Assembly (NCBI GenBank): GCA_903847945.1
Contig: CAINEY010000049.1
Location: 28,736-92,735, forward strand
Source: an uncultured bacterium
Lineage (GTDB): Bacteria > Bacillota_I > Bacilli_A > Erysipelotrichales > Erysipelotrichaceae
DNA: 64,000 nt
Reading direction: 5' to 3'
This document shows positions 38,290-48,409 of the stretch, one piece after another. Below the pieces are notes generated by a model. It was not told the DNA's origin, did no database searches, and worked only from the letters and a program-made list of their open reading frames with translations. The stretch's first letter is position 1; each line of letters opens with the position of its first letter. The translations under genes were made by a program, and so were the position numbers.

Positions 38290-38934
38290 CTACTCTCCTG
38301 TTTCGACCGCAATGCGATCGAGGCTGTAAATTTCAAACGTCAGGATGCCAAAATCCAATTCGAAATCATATTCGGCACTGGTCAGATAAATCGTTCCTTC
38401 TATGGCATTGAAGCGATTGACCATCTCTTCAAAAACCGGGTATTGCACATTGAAGGAGTACACCGCAGTGTTGTACCACAATTCAGTGGTGGTAGTGGGG
38501 ACTTCCGGAACGGCTTCACCAAACTCATTGAGCGCGTTGATCAAGTCGTTTAGGGGGAGAGGATCTTCAGGAATCGGGGTGTTTACGTAAGGCACCAACG
38601 GTGTCCGATTTGAGAATTGAACTTCCCAAATGCGATAAGTCAGACCATCCAAGACACTGAACAGGAAGATATCAAAGTCGGCAGCTGTCAACGGCTCATT
38701 GATTTGAACCAGATTGTCGTTGATGTCAGTGATCAAATCGGAACGAACGGTCTCAAATTGATTTAAGTTATCAATGTTGAGTTCGAAGTCTTCCCATTGT
38801 CCGGCTAACTCATCCCGTTCAAGTTTCAACGTATCGATAGATTTCATGGTTGGCAAGATGAGGTAGTTCAATCCCACGACAAGAATAACGACAATTCCCA
38901 ACAGGAAGATGAGTTGTATTTCACGTTTTGACAT
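38290..38934 (-). CDS. PilO-like pilus assembly protein
   Basis: N-terminal TM + coiled region; position after PilM/PilN-like genes. Confidence 0.6.
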   Translation of the reverse strand: MSKREIQLIFLLGIVVILVVGLNYLILPTMKSIDTLKLERDELAGQWEDFELNIDNLNQFETVRSDLITDINDNLVQINEPLTAADFDIFLFSVLDGLTYRIWEVQFSNRTPLVPYVNTPIPEDPLPLNDLINALNEFGEAVPEVPTTTTELWYNTAVYSFNVQYPVFEEMVNRFNAIEGTIYLTSAEYDFELDFGILTFEIYSLDRIAVETGE

Positions 38935-38935
38935 C

Positions 38936-39523
38936 CTAGTTTCCCCCTTCCAGAGTACAGATGTAGGTTACTGAATAGTACTCTTCGGCTTCGTCATAGG
39001 TGTAACTCTCGTAACGAACCGAATCAAAGACCGTACTGTCTCTCAGTTCCAGAGCATACGAGGAGAAGACGGTGTAATCTTTGGAGTGAGCAGTAATGGA
39101 GAAGGTGGTGTTGGAGTAATCGAAGTAATCCAGTGTGACATTACTCGGTTTGAGTGAAATAGCCGTAACCATGGGGTCACTGGAGAAGGAACCGATTTCA
39201 TCAAGGACAACGAGACCTTCTTCGATCATGGTCTTGATTTGTTTGAGCTTTTGAATGTCATTTTTCAACATGTTGGCTCTGGCCATCTTGTCGACATTGG
39301 CCGGATTGGTGATTTGACCATTGAGCGTATCGATCTGTTTCTGAACCTGGTTCTCATCCAATTTCAGCTTGGCATAGAAGGCGCCGGTGATCAGCAGAAC
39401 ACCGATAAGGACCAAGACATAGAAGTACAAGGAACCGGATTGTTCACTGCTGAGTTCGTGCAGCTTGCGCTGTGCAGCGAGGAAATCAATGTCTTTATTT
39501 CGGTTAAGGGACGCCTTTTTCAT
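38936..39523 (-). CDS. PilN-like pilus assembly protein
   Basis: Short cytoplasmic N-terminus, one TM, coiled region; synteny. Confidence 0.6.
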   Translation of the reverse strand: MKKASLNRNKDIDFLAAQRKLHELSSEQSGSLYFYVLVLIGVLLITGAFYAKLKLDENQVQKQIDTLNGQITNPANVDKMARANMLKNDIQKLKQIKTMIEEGLVVLDEIGSFSSDPMVTAISLKPSNVTLDYFDYSNTTFSITAHSKDYTVFSSYALELRDSTVFDSVRYESYTYDEAEEYYSVTYICTLEGGN

Positions 39524-40428
39524 GATTTTCTCCGAAGGATGGTGCCAAAGGCATTAACGAATTGAAGTTCCGAGGATTTAGAACTGTAGACTGTCGGGGT
39601 CAAATCCAAGTATGCACATTTTAAGCCGATTGACGTTTCCAGTGTTTCTTTGATTTCCGGTAACCATTCATCGTTACCAGCCAAGGCGACCAAGGAGATG
39701 CCGGCATTATGCAGACTGTATGCGTACTGAGCGACTTTATCGATGGTGTTGATCGCGGTCTGAATCTTACGATCACTCTCATCCGGTCCCATACCGATGT
39801 AGCGGGTGGTGTAGAGAATCATGAATTTCTGCTGGTGATACAAGTATAGACGCGTGGCTTCCAATCCGACATCCGCGACCAGAAGTTGCTCCTGGTTACC
39901 ATAATGAGGTAAATGGTCGACCAGCTTCAAGAGAGCACTGTTTCCGGGTTCAACGGTTTCGGGGATCAATCCGGCAATACGAATTGCAGCCAGATACTCA
40001 TTTAGGATTGGTTCAGATATCGCAAAACCGTAGACTTTGGCAAAATGGCCTTCATCATCAGTCTTGGTCTCATCCAACAACAAATAGTCCGTAACGACTT
40101 CCGGATCAAGGTGCATGGCGTTGATGAGCTCGTTATGGACAACCCGGTGGAACTTCTTCGGATCGGTCACCGGTAACTCGACGTCATGGCTGACGATGTG
40201 GTTGTTATTGATGACCACATGGCACTTCTTGGAAGCCATTTCGTTGGCGGCAATCAGATTCTTGAGCCAGATTCCCAAAGCATGGACATCTTTGATGCCG
40301 TCATTGGAGAACCAAACCTCCGGTAAGGGGGATTTGACCGACTTTACCACACGAATGCCGCGTTGATTGGTTTTTGCCAACACCAGGTTGACATGCTGAT
40401 ACATAAACTCGATGGATAGGACCTGCAT
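39520..40428 (-). CDS. PilM-like actin-fold pilus assembly protein
   Basis: LVADVGLEATRLYLYHQQKFMILYTRYIGMG phosphate-binding region; synteny; 4-nt overlap with PilN-like gene. Confidence 0.72.
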   Translation of the reverse strand: MQVLSIEFMYQHVNLVLAKTNQRGIRVVKSVKSPLPEVWFSNDGIKDVHALGIWLKNLIAANEMASKKCHVVINNNHIVSHDVELPVTDPKKFHRVVHNELINAMHLDPEVVTDYLLLDETKTDDEGHFAKVYGFAISEPILNEYLAAIRIAGLIPETVEPGNSALLKLVDHLPHYGNQEQLLVADVGLEATRLYLYHQQKFMILYTTRYIGMGPDESDRKIQTAINTIDKVAQYAYSLHNAGISLVALAGNDEWLPEIKETLETSIGLKCAYLDLTPTVYSSKSSELQFVNAFGTILRRKS

Positions 40429-40439
40429 GGTGACCCCCT

Positions 40440-41630
40440 TTAGTTCCCGATGGAGTTATACATCTGATAGATCGGCTGCAAGACAGAGATGACGGAGAAT
40501 CCGATAATGACCCCTAAAACCAGGATCATGGCCGGTTCAAGTAAAGCGATCATGCGTTGGATCGCATTGTCACTTTCGGTATCAAAGTATTCAGCAGCAT
40601 TCTTCAGGATCGTTCCCAACGATCCCGATTCTTCTCCGATGTAGATCATGCTGGAGAGCATTTCATCGAAGGATTCTGTGTTTTCTATAGCGGTAGAGAT
40701 GAGTTCGCCTTTCTGAACAGCGTTGGCCACTTCAGCGAATTTGTCTTCCAAGTAGGTGTTTCCCAAGACTTTGCCGGTCGATTCGATGATGGCCAAGGTT
40801 TGAATACCACTTTGATACATGGACGAAAAGGAACGGGCACACCGAGCTGAATACAGGGTCTGATTCAACTTCCCCAGTACCGGCATTTTAAGTTTGAATC
40901 GATCCCACTTGACCCGATAGCGCCGATCGGATAAGGCAACTCGGAATCCAACCACAAGAATTATGAGAATTAAAAGGATTTCCACCCAATGACCGGTCAA
41001 CAGATTCCCAAATCCCAAAACGACCTGAGTCGTAAAGGGGACATCTTTCGGATCAAACATCTTGATAATGTTAGGCAAGACAAATGAAACCAAGATGACG
41101 ATAACGATGACGGTAACCGTCATCAACACGATCGGGTAGATGGAAGCATTACGGATCTTACTGCGGGATTTATGATCCTTTTCATAGAAATCCGCCATGA
41201 TCATGAGGGATTGGTCCAGGGTTCCGCCAACCTCACCGGCAGAGATCATGTTGACCAGCAGGTTAGGGAAGGCTCCTCCCTGATCCAACATAGCGGTCGA
41301 AAGGGAGTTCCCTTTCTGAACGGACTCGTTGATGTTGCTGTAGATCTGACGAACATCTTTCTTCTGCGTCTTGCGCATCTGGATATCGATGGCTTTGAGG
41401 ATGGGAATCCCGGCTTTAACCATGGTTCCCAATTGACGGCAGTAGATGATCAGTTCTTTGGTTTTTAACTTTTTCCCAAAAACTGCCGCGCTTTTGATTT
41501 CGCGGTAGTCGATGAGATAGAGTTCACGTTTCTTGATGATTTGTTGGAGTGCTGCGACATCATCAGCAGAAACCATTTCACGGATTTCTTGGCCTTTGCG
41601 GCTGACAGCATTGATTTGATAGGTTCGCAT
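40440..41630 (-). CDS. pilC: Type IV pilus inner-membrane platform protein PilC/GspF
   Basis: FCRQLGTMVKAGIPILKAI-type duplicated T2SSF domains (IYCRQLGTMVKAGIP; SARCARSFSSMYQSGIQTLAIIE). Confidence 0.92.
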   Translation of the reverse strand: MRTYQINAVSRKGQEIREMVSADDVAALQQIIKKRELYLIDYREIKSAAVFGKKLKTKELIIYCRQLGTMVKAGIPILKAIDIQMRKTQKKDVRQIYSNINESVQKGNSLSTAMLDQGGAFPNLLVNMISAGEVGGTLDQSLMIMADFYEKDHKSRSKIRNASIYPIVLMTVTVIVIVILVSFVLPNIIKMFDPKDVPFTTQVVLGFGNLLTGHWVEILLILIILVVGFRVALSDRRYRVKWDRFKLKMPVLGKLNQTLYSARCARSFSSMYQSGIQTLAIIESTGKVLGNTYLEDKFAEVANAVQKGELISTAIENTESFDEMLSSMIYIGEESGSLGTILKNAAEYFDTESDNAIQRMIALLEPAMILVLGVIIGFSVISVLQPIYQMYNSIGN

Positions 41631-41639
41631 GAGCCCCCC

Positions 41640-43295
41640 TTAGTTTCCTTCGCGAATAGTCCCTTCACTGAGTGTGACGGCCGGGTCTCCTCCCGGATCA
41701 ACCACAACTCCACCACCACCCGGGGTATCGCCCAAAATCATGAAGGGGAATTTGCGCAGGTGAAGTGGGTCATAGTGAACATAACCGTTATTACCAATCT
41801 CGACGGTCTTCACAGCAATCGCTCCGACCAAACCACAGTTTTGGTCGATGGTGACTTTAGCGTTGGGGCCGTAGAAGAAGCCGTCATGGTTGATGTTGTT
41901 GTTGTTGAAAATGATGTTATCGCCCATGGTTCCCAAGTAACCGGTCCAGTTGGCGTTCTGTTTGACGATCAAGTCTGCATTCTGAAGCAACATCGATCCG
42001 TGGAAGACGATGTTGTTGTTTAGCGTGATCACAATGTCGTTGTTTTTGTAATAGGTGTTGTAGACAATGATCTTCAGCTTCTCGGGGGCACCCACCCATC
42101 CGGCGACGACACCGTTATTGAAGGTGATAGTGTCGGTGTTGCTGCTGGCTTTGGCTTTTCCTTTGACGTAGATGGTCAGATCCCCATTGCCTTCGAAGTT
42201 CACAGCTCCTGTCATCACTAGTTTATCCGTAATCAGTTCAGTCGTTCCATCGACACGAATCGTCATAGGATCAGAACCGGTAAAGCTCAAGGTCGGAACG
42301 TAATATTGTCCGGCAGGCATGTTGTAAAGTCCGTCTTCATGGCTGTCGGTTTTTGTTAAGTTCCCCGTAGAGCTAATGAAAGTCACGTTATTAATCTTGA
42401 TTGCGGGAAGTTTTGTGACAACGTTAGGAATTGTTGGGAAGAAGAGATCCGGATAAGGAATATTATCGCCTTCAGCAAATATGGCTTCCAACCCGTTATC
42501 CGGGGCAATCCCGATTACGTCCTCCAAATCATCCGCGCTATTAAGCGGACAGACCACAGTCGCCTTGTATTCATCCAAGGACAATCCGGTATTATTGACC
42601 GGAATGACTACACTCCCGATAGGAGGTGCTTTATCCATGGCACCTCGGGTACCGATGGAAATCGTGCAATCTTCCTGGGAATAGGTCGCGATTGGACCGC
42701 CTAGAACGAATTCATCATCCGGGAGACGATTGCCGTCAGCATCATAAACGGCTTCAGCGACGCGGGCTTGATTTCCGATAATGATGTATCCCAAGGCTGT
42801 AATCGCGTTCTTCACGGAGAAAATCGGATGTCCGCCATCGTTGTAGTCGATGGTCAAAGACATCGTCAAGGTGCGTTGTTGAGGTCCGATGTTGCCTTCC
42901 GAGACGATGGATACAATGAAGCGTCCATCACCTTGATCCGTGTACGACAACGAGAGATCAGTGAAAACCAGTTCACCGTTGATGTTGTTCCAATTCAATC
43001 GACGGTTGTTGTTGGTGGCAATGTAGGTCACCAACTGTGCTTCGGCTTCTTCAACAGTCGCCGAGTCGGCCAACAGGTCGTTCATTAAGTTGCGCAGATC
43101 GCTGCTGACGGTGTTGATGCCACTCTCAGCGGTGAAATACGCTGCGGTGTGTTCTTGTGAAGTCTGGGCGGAAATCAGGTTGGCGTTGGCAACAATGGCA
43201 ACCCCGGTCAAGATGATAAAGACAACCAGGAAAGTCACCAAGGTAAACATCAGCGCCATGCCACGACGGTTACGTAGGGTTTCGCGTAAGGTCAT
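41640..43295 (-). CDS. PilX-like large pilus-associated protein
   Basis: N-terminal RNRRGMALMFTLVTFLVVFIILTGVAIVANANLISAQTSQEHTAAYFTAESGIN; long C-terminal beta-rich domain. Confidence 0.75.
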   Translation of the reverse strand: MTLRETLRNRRGMALMFTLVTFLVVFIILTGVAIVANANLISAQTSQEHTAAYFTAESGINTVSSDLRNLMNDLLADSATVEEAEAQLVTYIATNNNRRLNWNNINGELVFTDLSLSYTDQGDGRFIVSIVSEGNIGPQQRTLTMSLTIDYNDGGHPIFSVKNAITALGYIIIGNQARVAEAVYDADGNRLPDDEFVLGGPIATYSQEDCTISIGTRGAMDKAPPIGSVVIPVNNTGLSLDEYKATVVCPLNSADDLEDVIGIAPDNGLEAIFAEGDNIPYPDLFFPTIPNVVTKLPAIKINNVTFISSTGNLTKTDSHEDGLYNMPAGQYYVPTLSFTGSDPMTIRVDGTTELITDKLVMTGAVNFEGNGDLTIYVKGKAKASSNTDTITFNNGVVAGWVGAPEKLKIIVYNTYYKNNDIVITLNNNIVFHGSMLLQNADLIVKQNANWTGYLGTMGDNIIFNNNNINHDGFFYGPNAKVTIDQNCGLVGAIAVKTVEIGNNGYVHYDPLHLRKFPFMILGDTPGGGGVVVDPGGDPAVTLSEGTIREGN

Positions 43296-43735
43296 CAGTT
43301 GCTCCTCCCGTCTCGAAGGTAATAGGTATCCGTGATGGAAACGGGGTTCCCATAGCGGTCGAGAATCGATGTCAGGTTGACTTCAAGTGTCCCGTTGGTG
43401 GCATCGATCGTGTAAGTAAAACTAGTCAGGTTTTCGGCAATCGGTTGGTCGTTACGAGTCAACTCATCCCCAACCAAGCAGTAGCGAATGTTCTCGCTGC
43501 CGATGAGGATAAAGCAGGTACTGTCGGGAACAGCCAATTGATTGGAAGAGCGGACATCACTGTCGATCCAAGCCAAGGCGATGCGTACTTCATTCTGCAG
43601 TTCCACTCGCGAATGTTCACCGGTGGAGAACTGTTGGGTCAGGACGGTTGCACTGGCGACGACACCTAAGAGAAGCACCAAGATGGTGAAGGTGACAACG
43701 ATTTCCAGTAAAGTAAAGCCTTTCTTGTTTTTCAT
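43295..43735 (-). CDS. Minor prepilin
   Basis: MKNKKG|FTLLEIVVTFTILVLLLGVVASATVL. Confidence 0.85.
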   Translation of the reverse strand: MKNKKGFTLLEIVVTFTILVLLLGVVASATVLTQQFSTGEHSRVELQNEVRIALAWIDSDVRSSNQLAVPDSTCFILIGSENIRYCLVGDELTRNDQPIAENLTSFTYTIDATNGTLEVNLTSILDRYGNPVSITDTYYLRDGRSN

Positions 43736-44169
43736 TGGATGAACCCCAAGATGTTCTCGATAATGCTTCGATCACCGCTGATCGCGCCTTGATTGGCTGT
43801 CACGATGACTTGCGCATGCATTTGATAGGGATTTCCTTCGACGAGTGTTAAGGTGACTTGAATCAGATAGATGTCCTGGGTCAATTCAAGGACATAAGCA
43901 GCTGCCGGTGTTTCAGGTAAGGAAGGGCTGATCAGGGTATACCCATCATCGATCAGTGCCAAGACTAATTCATCGGAAGGGATGGTATCACTATACGCAA
44001 CCAGATCTTCCATGACATCCAGTGAAACACTGGAGGCTGTGTCAATTTGATGACTGATCGTGTTGATGCGGCTGTATAAAAAGATCGCAGGGAAAACGGC
44101 CACGGACATGATGCCGAAAACTGCCATAGCGACGATTACTTCAATCAGAGTCATGCCTTTTTTGTTCAT
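43732..44169 (-). CDS. Minor prepilin (start revised)
   Basis: MNKKG|MTLIEVIVAMAVFGIMSVAVFPAIFLYSR. Confidence 0.85.
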   Translation of the reverse strand: MNKKGMTLIEVIVAMAVFGIMSVAVFPAIFLYSRINTISHQIDTASSVSLDVMEDLVAYSDTIPSDELVLALIDDGYTLISPSLPETPAAAYVLELTQDIYLIQVTLTLVEGNPYQMHAQVIVTANQGAISGDRSIIENILGFIQ

Positions 44170-44367
44170 GGTATCAAAAATAAGATAAGTTGTCCTATCT
44201 ATTGATATTATACACCCCGAGCAAAAAACAAGTGTTAACAATTATCGTCTACGTACTACAAATATCGTATTTTTGTGCATTTTCATACCATCGGTTGATT
44301 GAATTATCCAAGCCGATGGACCATTGAAGTGATTAATTCGGTATACTATTGGCAACAGGAGCTTTTT

Positions 44368-45756
44368 ATGAACTTTCAATTCGCCGAACCGTTTCGTATC
44401 AAGATGGTGGAGAACGTCAAACGCACCACCAAAGACCAGCGCCAACGCTGGTTGAAAGAAGCCCAATTCAATGTGTTTAGGCTTCGAGCAGAGGACGTTT
44501 ACATCGACTGCATTACCGACAGCGGAACCTCCGCGATGAGCAGTGAACAATGGGCCGCGCTCATGCGGGGGGATGAATCCTACGCCGGATCGCAGAGCTT
44601 TTATCGGATGGAAGCTTCGGTTCAAGATGTGTTTGGGATGCCGTATGTGCAGCCCGTTCATCAAGGAAGAGCCGCGGATTTCATGTTGGCGCAGCTGTAC
44701 ACGCAACCGGGTAAGTATGCCTTAGGCAACATGCATTTCGATACGTTTAGAGGCAATGCGGAAGTGGCCGGAGCCAAGGTCTTGGATCTGGTGGTGGATG
44801 AAGGCTTGGATGCCGCATCCCCGGCTTCACCCTTTAAAGGTAATCTCGATATCGATAAACTCGAACACGCCATATCCACCCATGGCCGTGATAACATCAC
44901 GATGGTGATGGTGACCGTAACCTGCAACAACAACGGGGGTCAACCGGTCTCCATGGCCAATCTTAAAGCTGTAGGATCGATTTGTCGCAAACATCAAATT
45001 CCTTTGGTGATCGACGCGGCCCGTTTATCCGAAAATGCCTACTTCATCAAAACGCGTGAACCGGAGTATGCCGATTGGGAGATCAAAGCCATCACCCGGG
45101 AAATGTTGTCGGAAGCCGAAACAGCGGTCATGAGTGCCAAGAAAGACGGACTGGTCAATATCGGAGGTCTCTTCGTTACCCGTAACCTTGACATCTATCA
45201 CCAAGCCAATCAACTTTCGATCGTTCACGAAGGTTTTATCACCTATGGCGGTCAAGCCGGACGCGATATGGATGCCTTAGCGGTGGGTTTACAGGAATCC
45301 ACCCGACTGGATTATCTGGATTACCGCATCAAACAAGTCGACTACTTGGGTCAACAACTCAAACTACGCAACATCCCCATTATCGATCCTCCGGGAGGAC
45401 ACGGGATCTACGTGGATGCGAAACGCTTCTTTCCTCATATCCCTCAATCGGAGTTTCCGGCTCAGCGAATGGTGGTTGCGCTCTACGAAGAAGCGGGGAT
45501 CCGCTGTGTCGAACTGGGCGCTTGTGCCTTTGGATCAAAAGATCCCGTGACGAAAGAACCGGTTTGGCCGGCCTTGGAAGTCATGCGCATTGCCATCTCG
45601 CGCCGGGTCTATACGAACCGTCACTTGGACTGCATCGTGGAAGCCCTCAGCTACATCTATTCCCAACGGGAAACCTACAAGGGAATGAAACTGGTCTATG
45701 AAGGACCAATCACCTCGTTGCGTCACTTTACGGCAGGCTTTGAACTCTTACCATGA
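44368..45756 (+). CDS. tnaA: Tryptophanase / beta-eliminating lyase family (tryptophanase favoured over tyrosine phenol-lyase)
   Basis: AEPFRIKMVENVKRTTKDQR, DCITDSGTSAMSSEQWAALMRGDESYAGS, PVHQGRAAD; GIRCVELGACAFG; SD AGGAGC before ATG. Confidence 0.88.
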   Translation: MNFQFAEPFRIKMVENVKRTTKDQRQRWLKEAQFNVFRLRAEDVYIDCITDSGTSAMSSEQWAALMRGDESYAGSQSFYRMEASVQDVFGMPYVQPVHQGRAADFMLAQLYTQPGKYALGNMHFDTFRGNAEVAGAKVLDLVVDEGLDAASPASPFKGNLDIDKLEHAISTHGRDNITMVMVTVTCNNNGGQPVSMANLKAVGSICRKHQIPLVIDAARLSENAYFIKTREPEYADWEIKAITREMLSEAETAVMSAKKDGLVNIGGLFVTRNLDIYHQANQLSIVHEGFITYGGQAGRDMDALAVGLQESTRLDYLDYRIKQVDYLGQQLKLRNIPIIDPPGGHGIYVDAKRFFPHIPQSEFPAQRMVVALYEEAGIRCVELGACAFGSKDPVTKEPVWPALEVMRIAISRRVYTNRHLDCIVEALSYIYSQRETYKGMKLVYEGPITSLRHFTAGFELLP

Positions 45757-46415
45757 AGCAGTGGATCAAGCGTATCGTTATCGTTGTCGTCGGTCTCATA
45801 TTGACGGCCATCCTACTCAATGTGGGAGTGGTGCTCTCTCAGAACTCAAAGATCACGTCGATGGATACAGCCGCTTCATTTGAGGCGGACTGTATCCTCG
45901 TCTTAGGGGCCGGGGTCCGCGGCTCTTCGCCTTCGCCGATGTTGCTGGATCGGCTGAATCAGGGCATTGCGCTTTTTGAAGTCGGAGCGTCCGATCGGTT
46001 ACTCATGAGCGGTGATCACGGACAAACCGATTACGATGAAGTCAACGTGATGAAACGGATCGCCATCGAAGCCGGGATTCCCTCATCCCAGATCTTCATG
46101 GATCATGCGGGGTTCTCGACGTATGAGAGCCTGATTCGGGCCAGAGACGTGTTTGACGTTCAACGGGTCATTATCGTCTCACAGAAGGAACATTTGTATC
46201 GGGCTTTGATGATCGCGGACATGTTGGGATTGGAAGCCATCGGGGTAGCCGCTGAAGAGATCTCTTATGGCGGACAATGGGCACGGGATCTGCGGGAAAG
46301 TATCGCCCGCATCAAAGATCTGGTGCTGACACCGTTTGAACCTCGACCGACTTACCTGGGTCCGGTGATTCCGATTTCCGGTGACGGAGATCAAACCAAC
46401 GATTCGGGCAATTAG
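45753..46415 (+). CDS. YdcF/SanA (DUF218) family protein
   Basis: DCILVLGAGVRGSSPSPMLLDRLNQGIALFE, SGDHGQTDYDEVNVMKRIAIEAGIPSSQI. Confidence 0.9.
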   Translation: MKQWIKRIVIVVVGLILTAILLNVGVVLSQNSKITSMDTAASFEADCILVLGAGVRGSSPSPMLLDRLNQGIALFEVGASDRLLMSGDHGQTDYDEVNVMKRIAIEAGIPSSQIFMDHAGFSTYESLIRARDVFDVQRVIIVSQKEHLYRALMIADMLGLEAIGVAAEEISYGGQWARDLRESIARIKDLVLTPFEPRPTYLGPVIPISGDGDQTNDSGN

Positions 46416-46456
46416 TCCTTACCTTTACCTTAAGTAGCGTAAAATAACCTCAATCA

Positions 46457-46864
46457 ATGGAGGGTTGTATGAAAGTGTTGATTCAATATCTGATTGTGCT
46501 GGTGGTGTTCTTTGCGGTGGATCTGGTGTGGTTAGGCGTCATTGCCAAGGATCTCTACGCCAAGCACTTAGGTCATTTAATGGCTAAGTCGGTCAATTGG
46601 CCGGCTGCGCTCATCTTCTATTTGATCTTTATTCTGGGCTTACTGGTGTTTGTGATCCAGCCGGCTTTGGCGGAAGGTTCCCTCTTAAAAGCGTTGGGGA
46701 TGGCCGCACTCTTCGGACTGGTAACTTACGCAACTTACGACTTGACCAATCTGGCGACCTTAAGGGACTGGCCGATTCTGATTACCGTGATCGATCTGAC
46801 CTGGGGAACGGCTTTATCGACGTTGGTAACGCTGATCAGTGTGCTGATCCTCAAACAGCTCTAG
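46457..46864 (+). CDS. DUF2177-like membrane protein
   Basis: FFAVDLVWLGVIAKDLYAKHLG...ALFGLVTYATYDLTNLATLRDWP. Confidence 0.85.
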   Translation: MEGCMKVLIQYLIVLVVFFAVDLVWLGVIAKDLYAKHLGHLMAKSVNWPAALIFYLIFILGLLVFVIQPALAEGSLLKALGMAALFGLVTYATYDLTNLATLRDWPILITVIDLTWGTALSTLVTLISVLILKQL

Positions 46865-46877
46865 GAAAGGAGTTTGT

Positions 46878-47669
46878 ATGAAGTTTGGAATGCCCACGCT
46901 TTTGGAACTTGAAACCTTGGAAGAGAATGTCGCGTTGGCTCAGCGGCTGGGGCTTTCCTTTGTGGAAATCAACTGTAACGTCCCGCAGTTTCAAGTGGAT
47001 CGGATGGATGCCCGACAATTAAGGCACTTGACAGAAACTACCGGCATCGAATTCACGTTCCATCTGGACGAATACATGTCCATCACCGATCCCAACCCTA
47101 AGATCGCTCAAGCGTACTTGGAGAGTGTATTGGAATCGATTGAGTTTGCGAAAGAAGCCGGAATCACCTCGATGACGATGCATTTGATCAGTGGGGTGGT
47201 GTTTACCTTACCGCACAAGAAAGTGTACGTGTATGAGAAATATCCGGAATACTATCTTTCTCGCATGCGGATCTTCCGGGATAAGGTGACGCAAGCGATC
47301 GGAGACAATCCGGTCCGGCTCAACATTGAGAACGTAGGTGGATTCGCCGACTACATGCGTCAAGGCCTGGAAGTCCTTTTGGGAAGCCCGGTCATTGGAT
47401 TGACCTACGACTGCGGACATAATCACCGCTATCATCGCGTGGACTGGGATTTCCTCGGGGGACATGGGGATCGCATTGCCCACATGCACATCCACGACTG
47501 TAAGGGTCAACAGGATCACATACCGTTTGGGGACGGGGACATCGATCTGGTGAAGGAACTGGCGTTTGTCGAAAAGAGTTGTCCCCGCGCTGTCATCGAA
47601 GTCAAGACAGCGGAGTCCTTGGAAGAAACGGTCCGCCGTTTACCCCGCTATCAAATAAAAGAACGCTGA
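46878..47669 (+). CDS. Sugar phosphate isomerase/epimerase-like TIM barrel (AP endonuclease 2 superfamily)
   Basis: LGLSFVEINCN, FTFHLDEYMS, LNIENVGG, GLTYDCGHNHRY, HMHIHDCKG. Confidence 0.85.
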   Translation: MKFGMPTLLELETLEENVALAQRLGLSFVEINCNVPQFQVDRMDARQLRHLTETTGIEFTFHLDEYMSITDPNPKIAQAYLESVLESIEFAKEAGITSMTMHLISGVVFTLPHKKVYVYEKYPEYYLSRMRIFRDKVTQAIGDNPVRLNIENVGGFADYMRQGLEVLLGSPVIGLTYDCGHNHRYHRVDWDFLGGHGDRIAHMHIHDCKGQQDHIPFGDGDIDLVKELAFVEKSCPRAVIEVKTAESLEETVRRLPRYQIKER

Positions 47670-47681
47670 GCGTTCTTTTAA
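47658..47681. terminator. Bidirectional terminator overlapping stop codon
   Basis: AAAAGAACGCTGAGCGTTCTTTT. Confidence 0.75.
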
Positions 47682-48409
47682 TTTAAAGGGATCGTATGAT
47701 GCAGAACCAAGGCTTCACCGGGGGTGTAGCTTTCCCAAAACAGGATCAGGGCTCTGCTCTCATCCGTGATGGATCCGCTGACAACGGAACCCACGGAAAG
47801 GCGTTTGATGCTGAGCAGATCACAGACCTCGGGTGACAGGACGACGGCGTTGAGGGTCTTATGTAGGCCGGAAGGGAGGACCCCGTAGTGTTCCCGTAAA
47901 TGTTGATACGCCGGTTGATCACCGCTGAGCACTTGTTCAAGGTTGGGGTAACGGTCCAGGGGATAGTAGGAATCGACGACCTGGTAATCGTTGCCGTTGA
48001 CGGAGACGATACGCCGCTGACGCCACAAACGGGTCGAAGGAGCTAAGTGATGGGCACTTTGTTGAGCTGGGCTTGGCATTACGCTTTGAGCTCCAAGAAT
48101 GCGGGTGGTCACGGTGTTGCCGCTTTCACGCTGTTCATCTTCGATCGGCGTCAACGAGTGGAAGAAGTGGCGCAAGTGCTTGATCTGACGCACCATAACG
48201 CCTTGGCCTTTGAGTCGAACGCAGGTGTGTTCACGGATAAGCGCATTCAACGCATCGCGAACGGCTCCGGCGTGCACCCCAAACTCCACACAGAGGTCGT
48301 GTTGGGAAGGTAAGAAAGTTCCGGTGGGATAGACGCCGGAGAGAATGCGCTGTCTTAAAATCTTCTCGAGTTGCAGGCGTTGGGCCTGACGCGGTTGAAT
48401 CAGGGTCAT
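47678..48409 (-). CDS. GntR family regulator with UTRA-like domain
   Basis: LEKILRQRILSGVYPTGTFLPSQHDLCVEFGVHAGAVRDALNALIREHTCVRLKGQGVMV. Confidence 0.88.
   Translation of the reverse strand: MTLIQPRQAQRLQLEKILRQRILSGVYPTGTFLPSQHDLCVEFGVHAGAVRDALNALIREHTCVRLKGQGVMVRQIKHLRHFFHSLTPIEDEQRESGNTVTTRILGAQSVMPSPAQQSAHHLAPSTRLWRQRRIVSVNGNDYQVVDSYYPLDRYPNLEQVLSGDQPAYQHLREHYGVLPSGLHKTLNAVVLSPEVCDLLSIKRLSVGSVVSGSITDESRALILFWESYTPGEALVLHHTIPLN

Noticed and set aside
44170-44367. c-di-GMP riboswitch or tnaC-like leader in the pilus/tryptophanase intergenic region
   Set aside because: Region is short (~200 bp); I found no recognisable riboswitch core and no Trp-containing leader ORF before the lyase gene.
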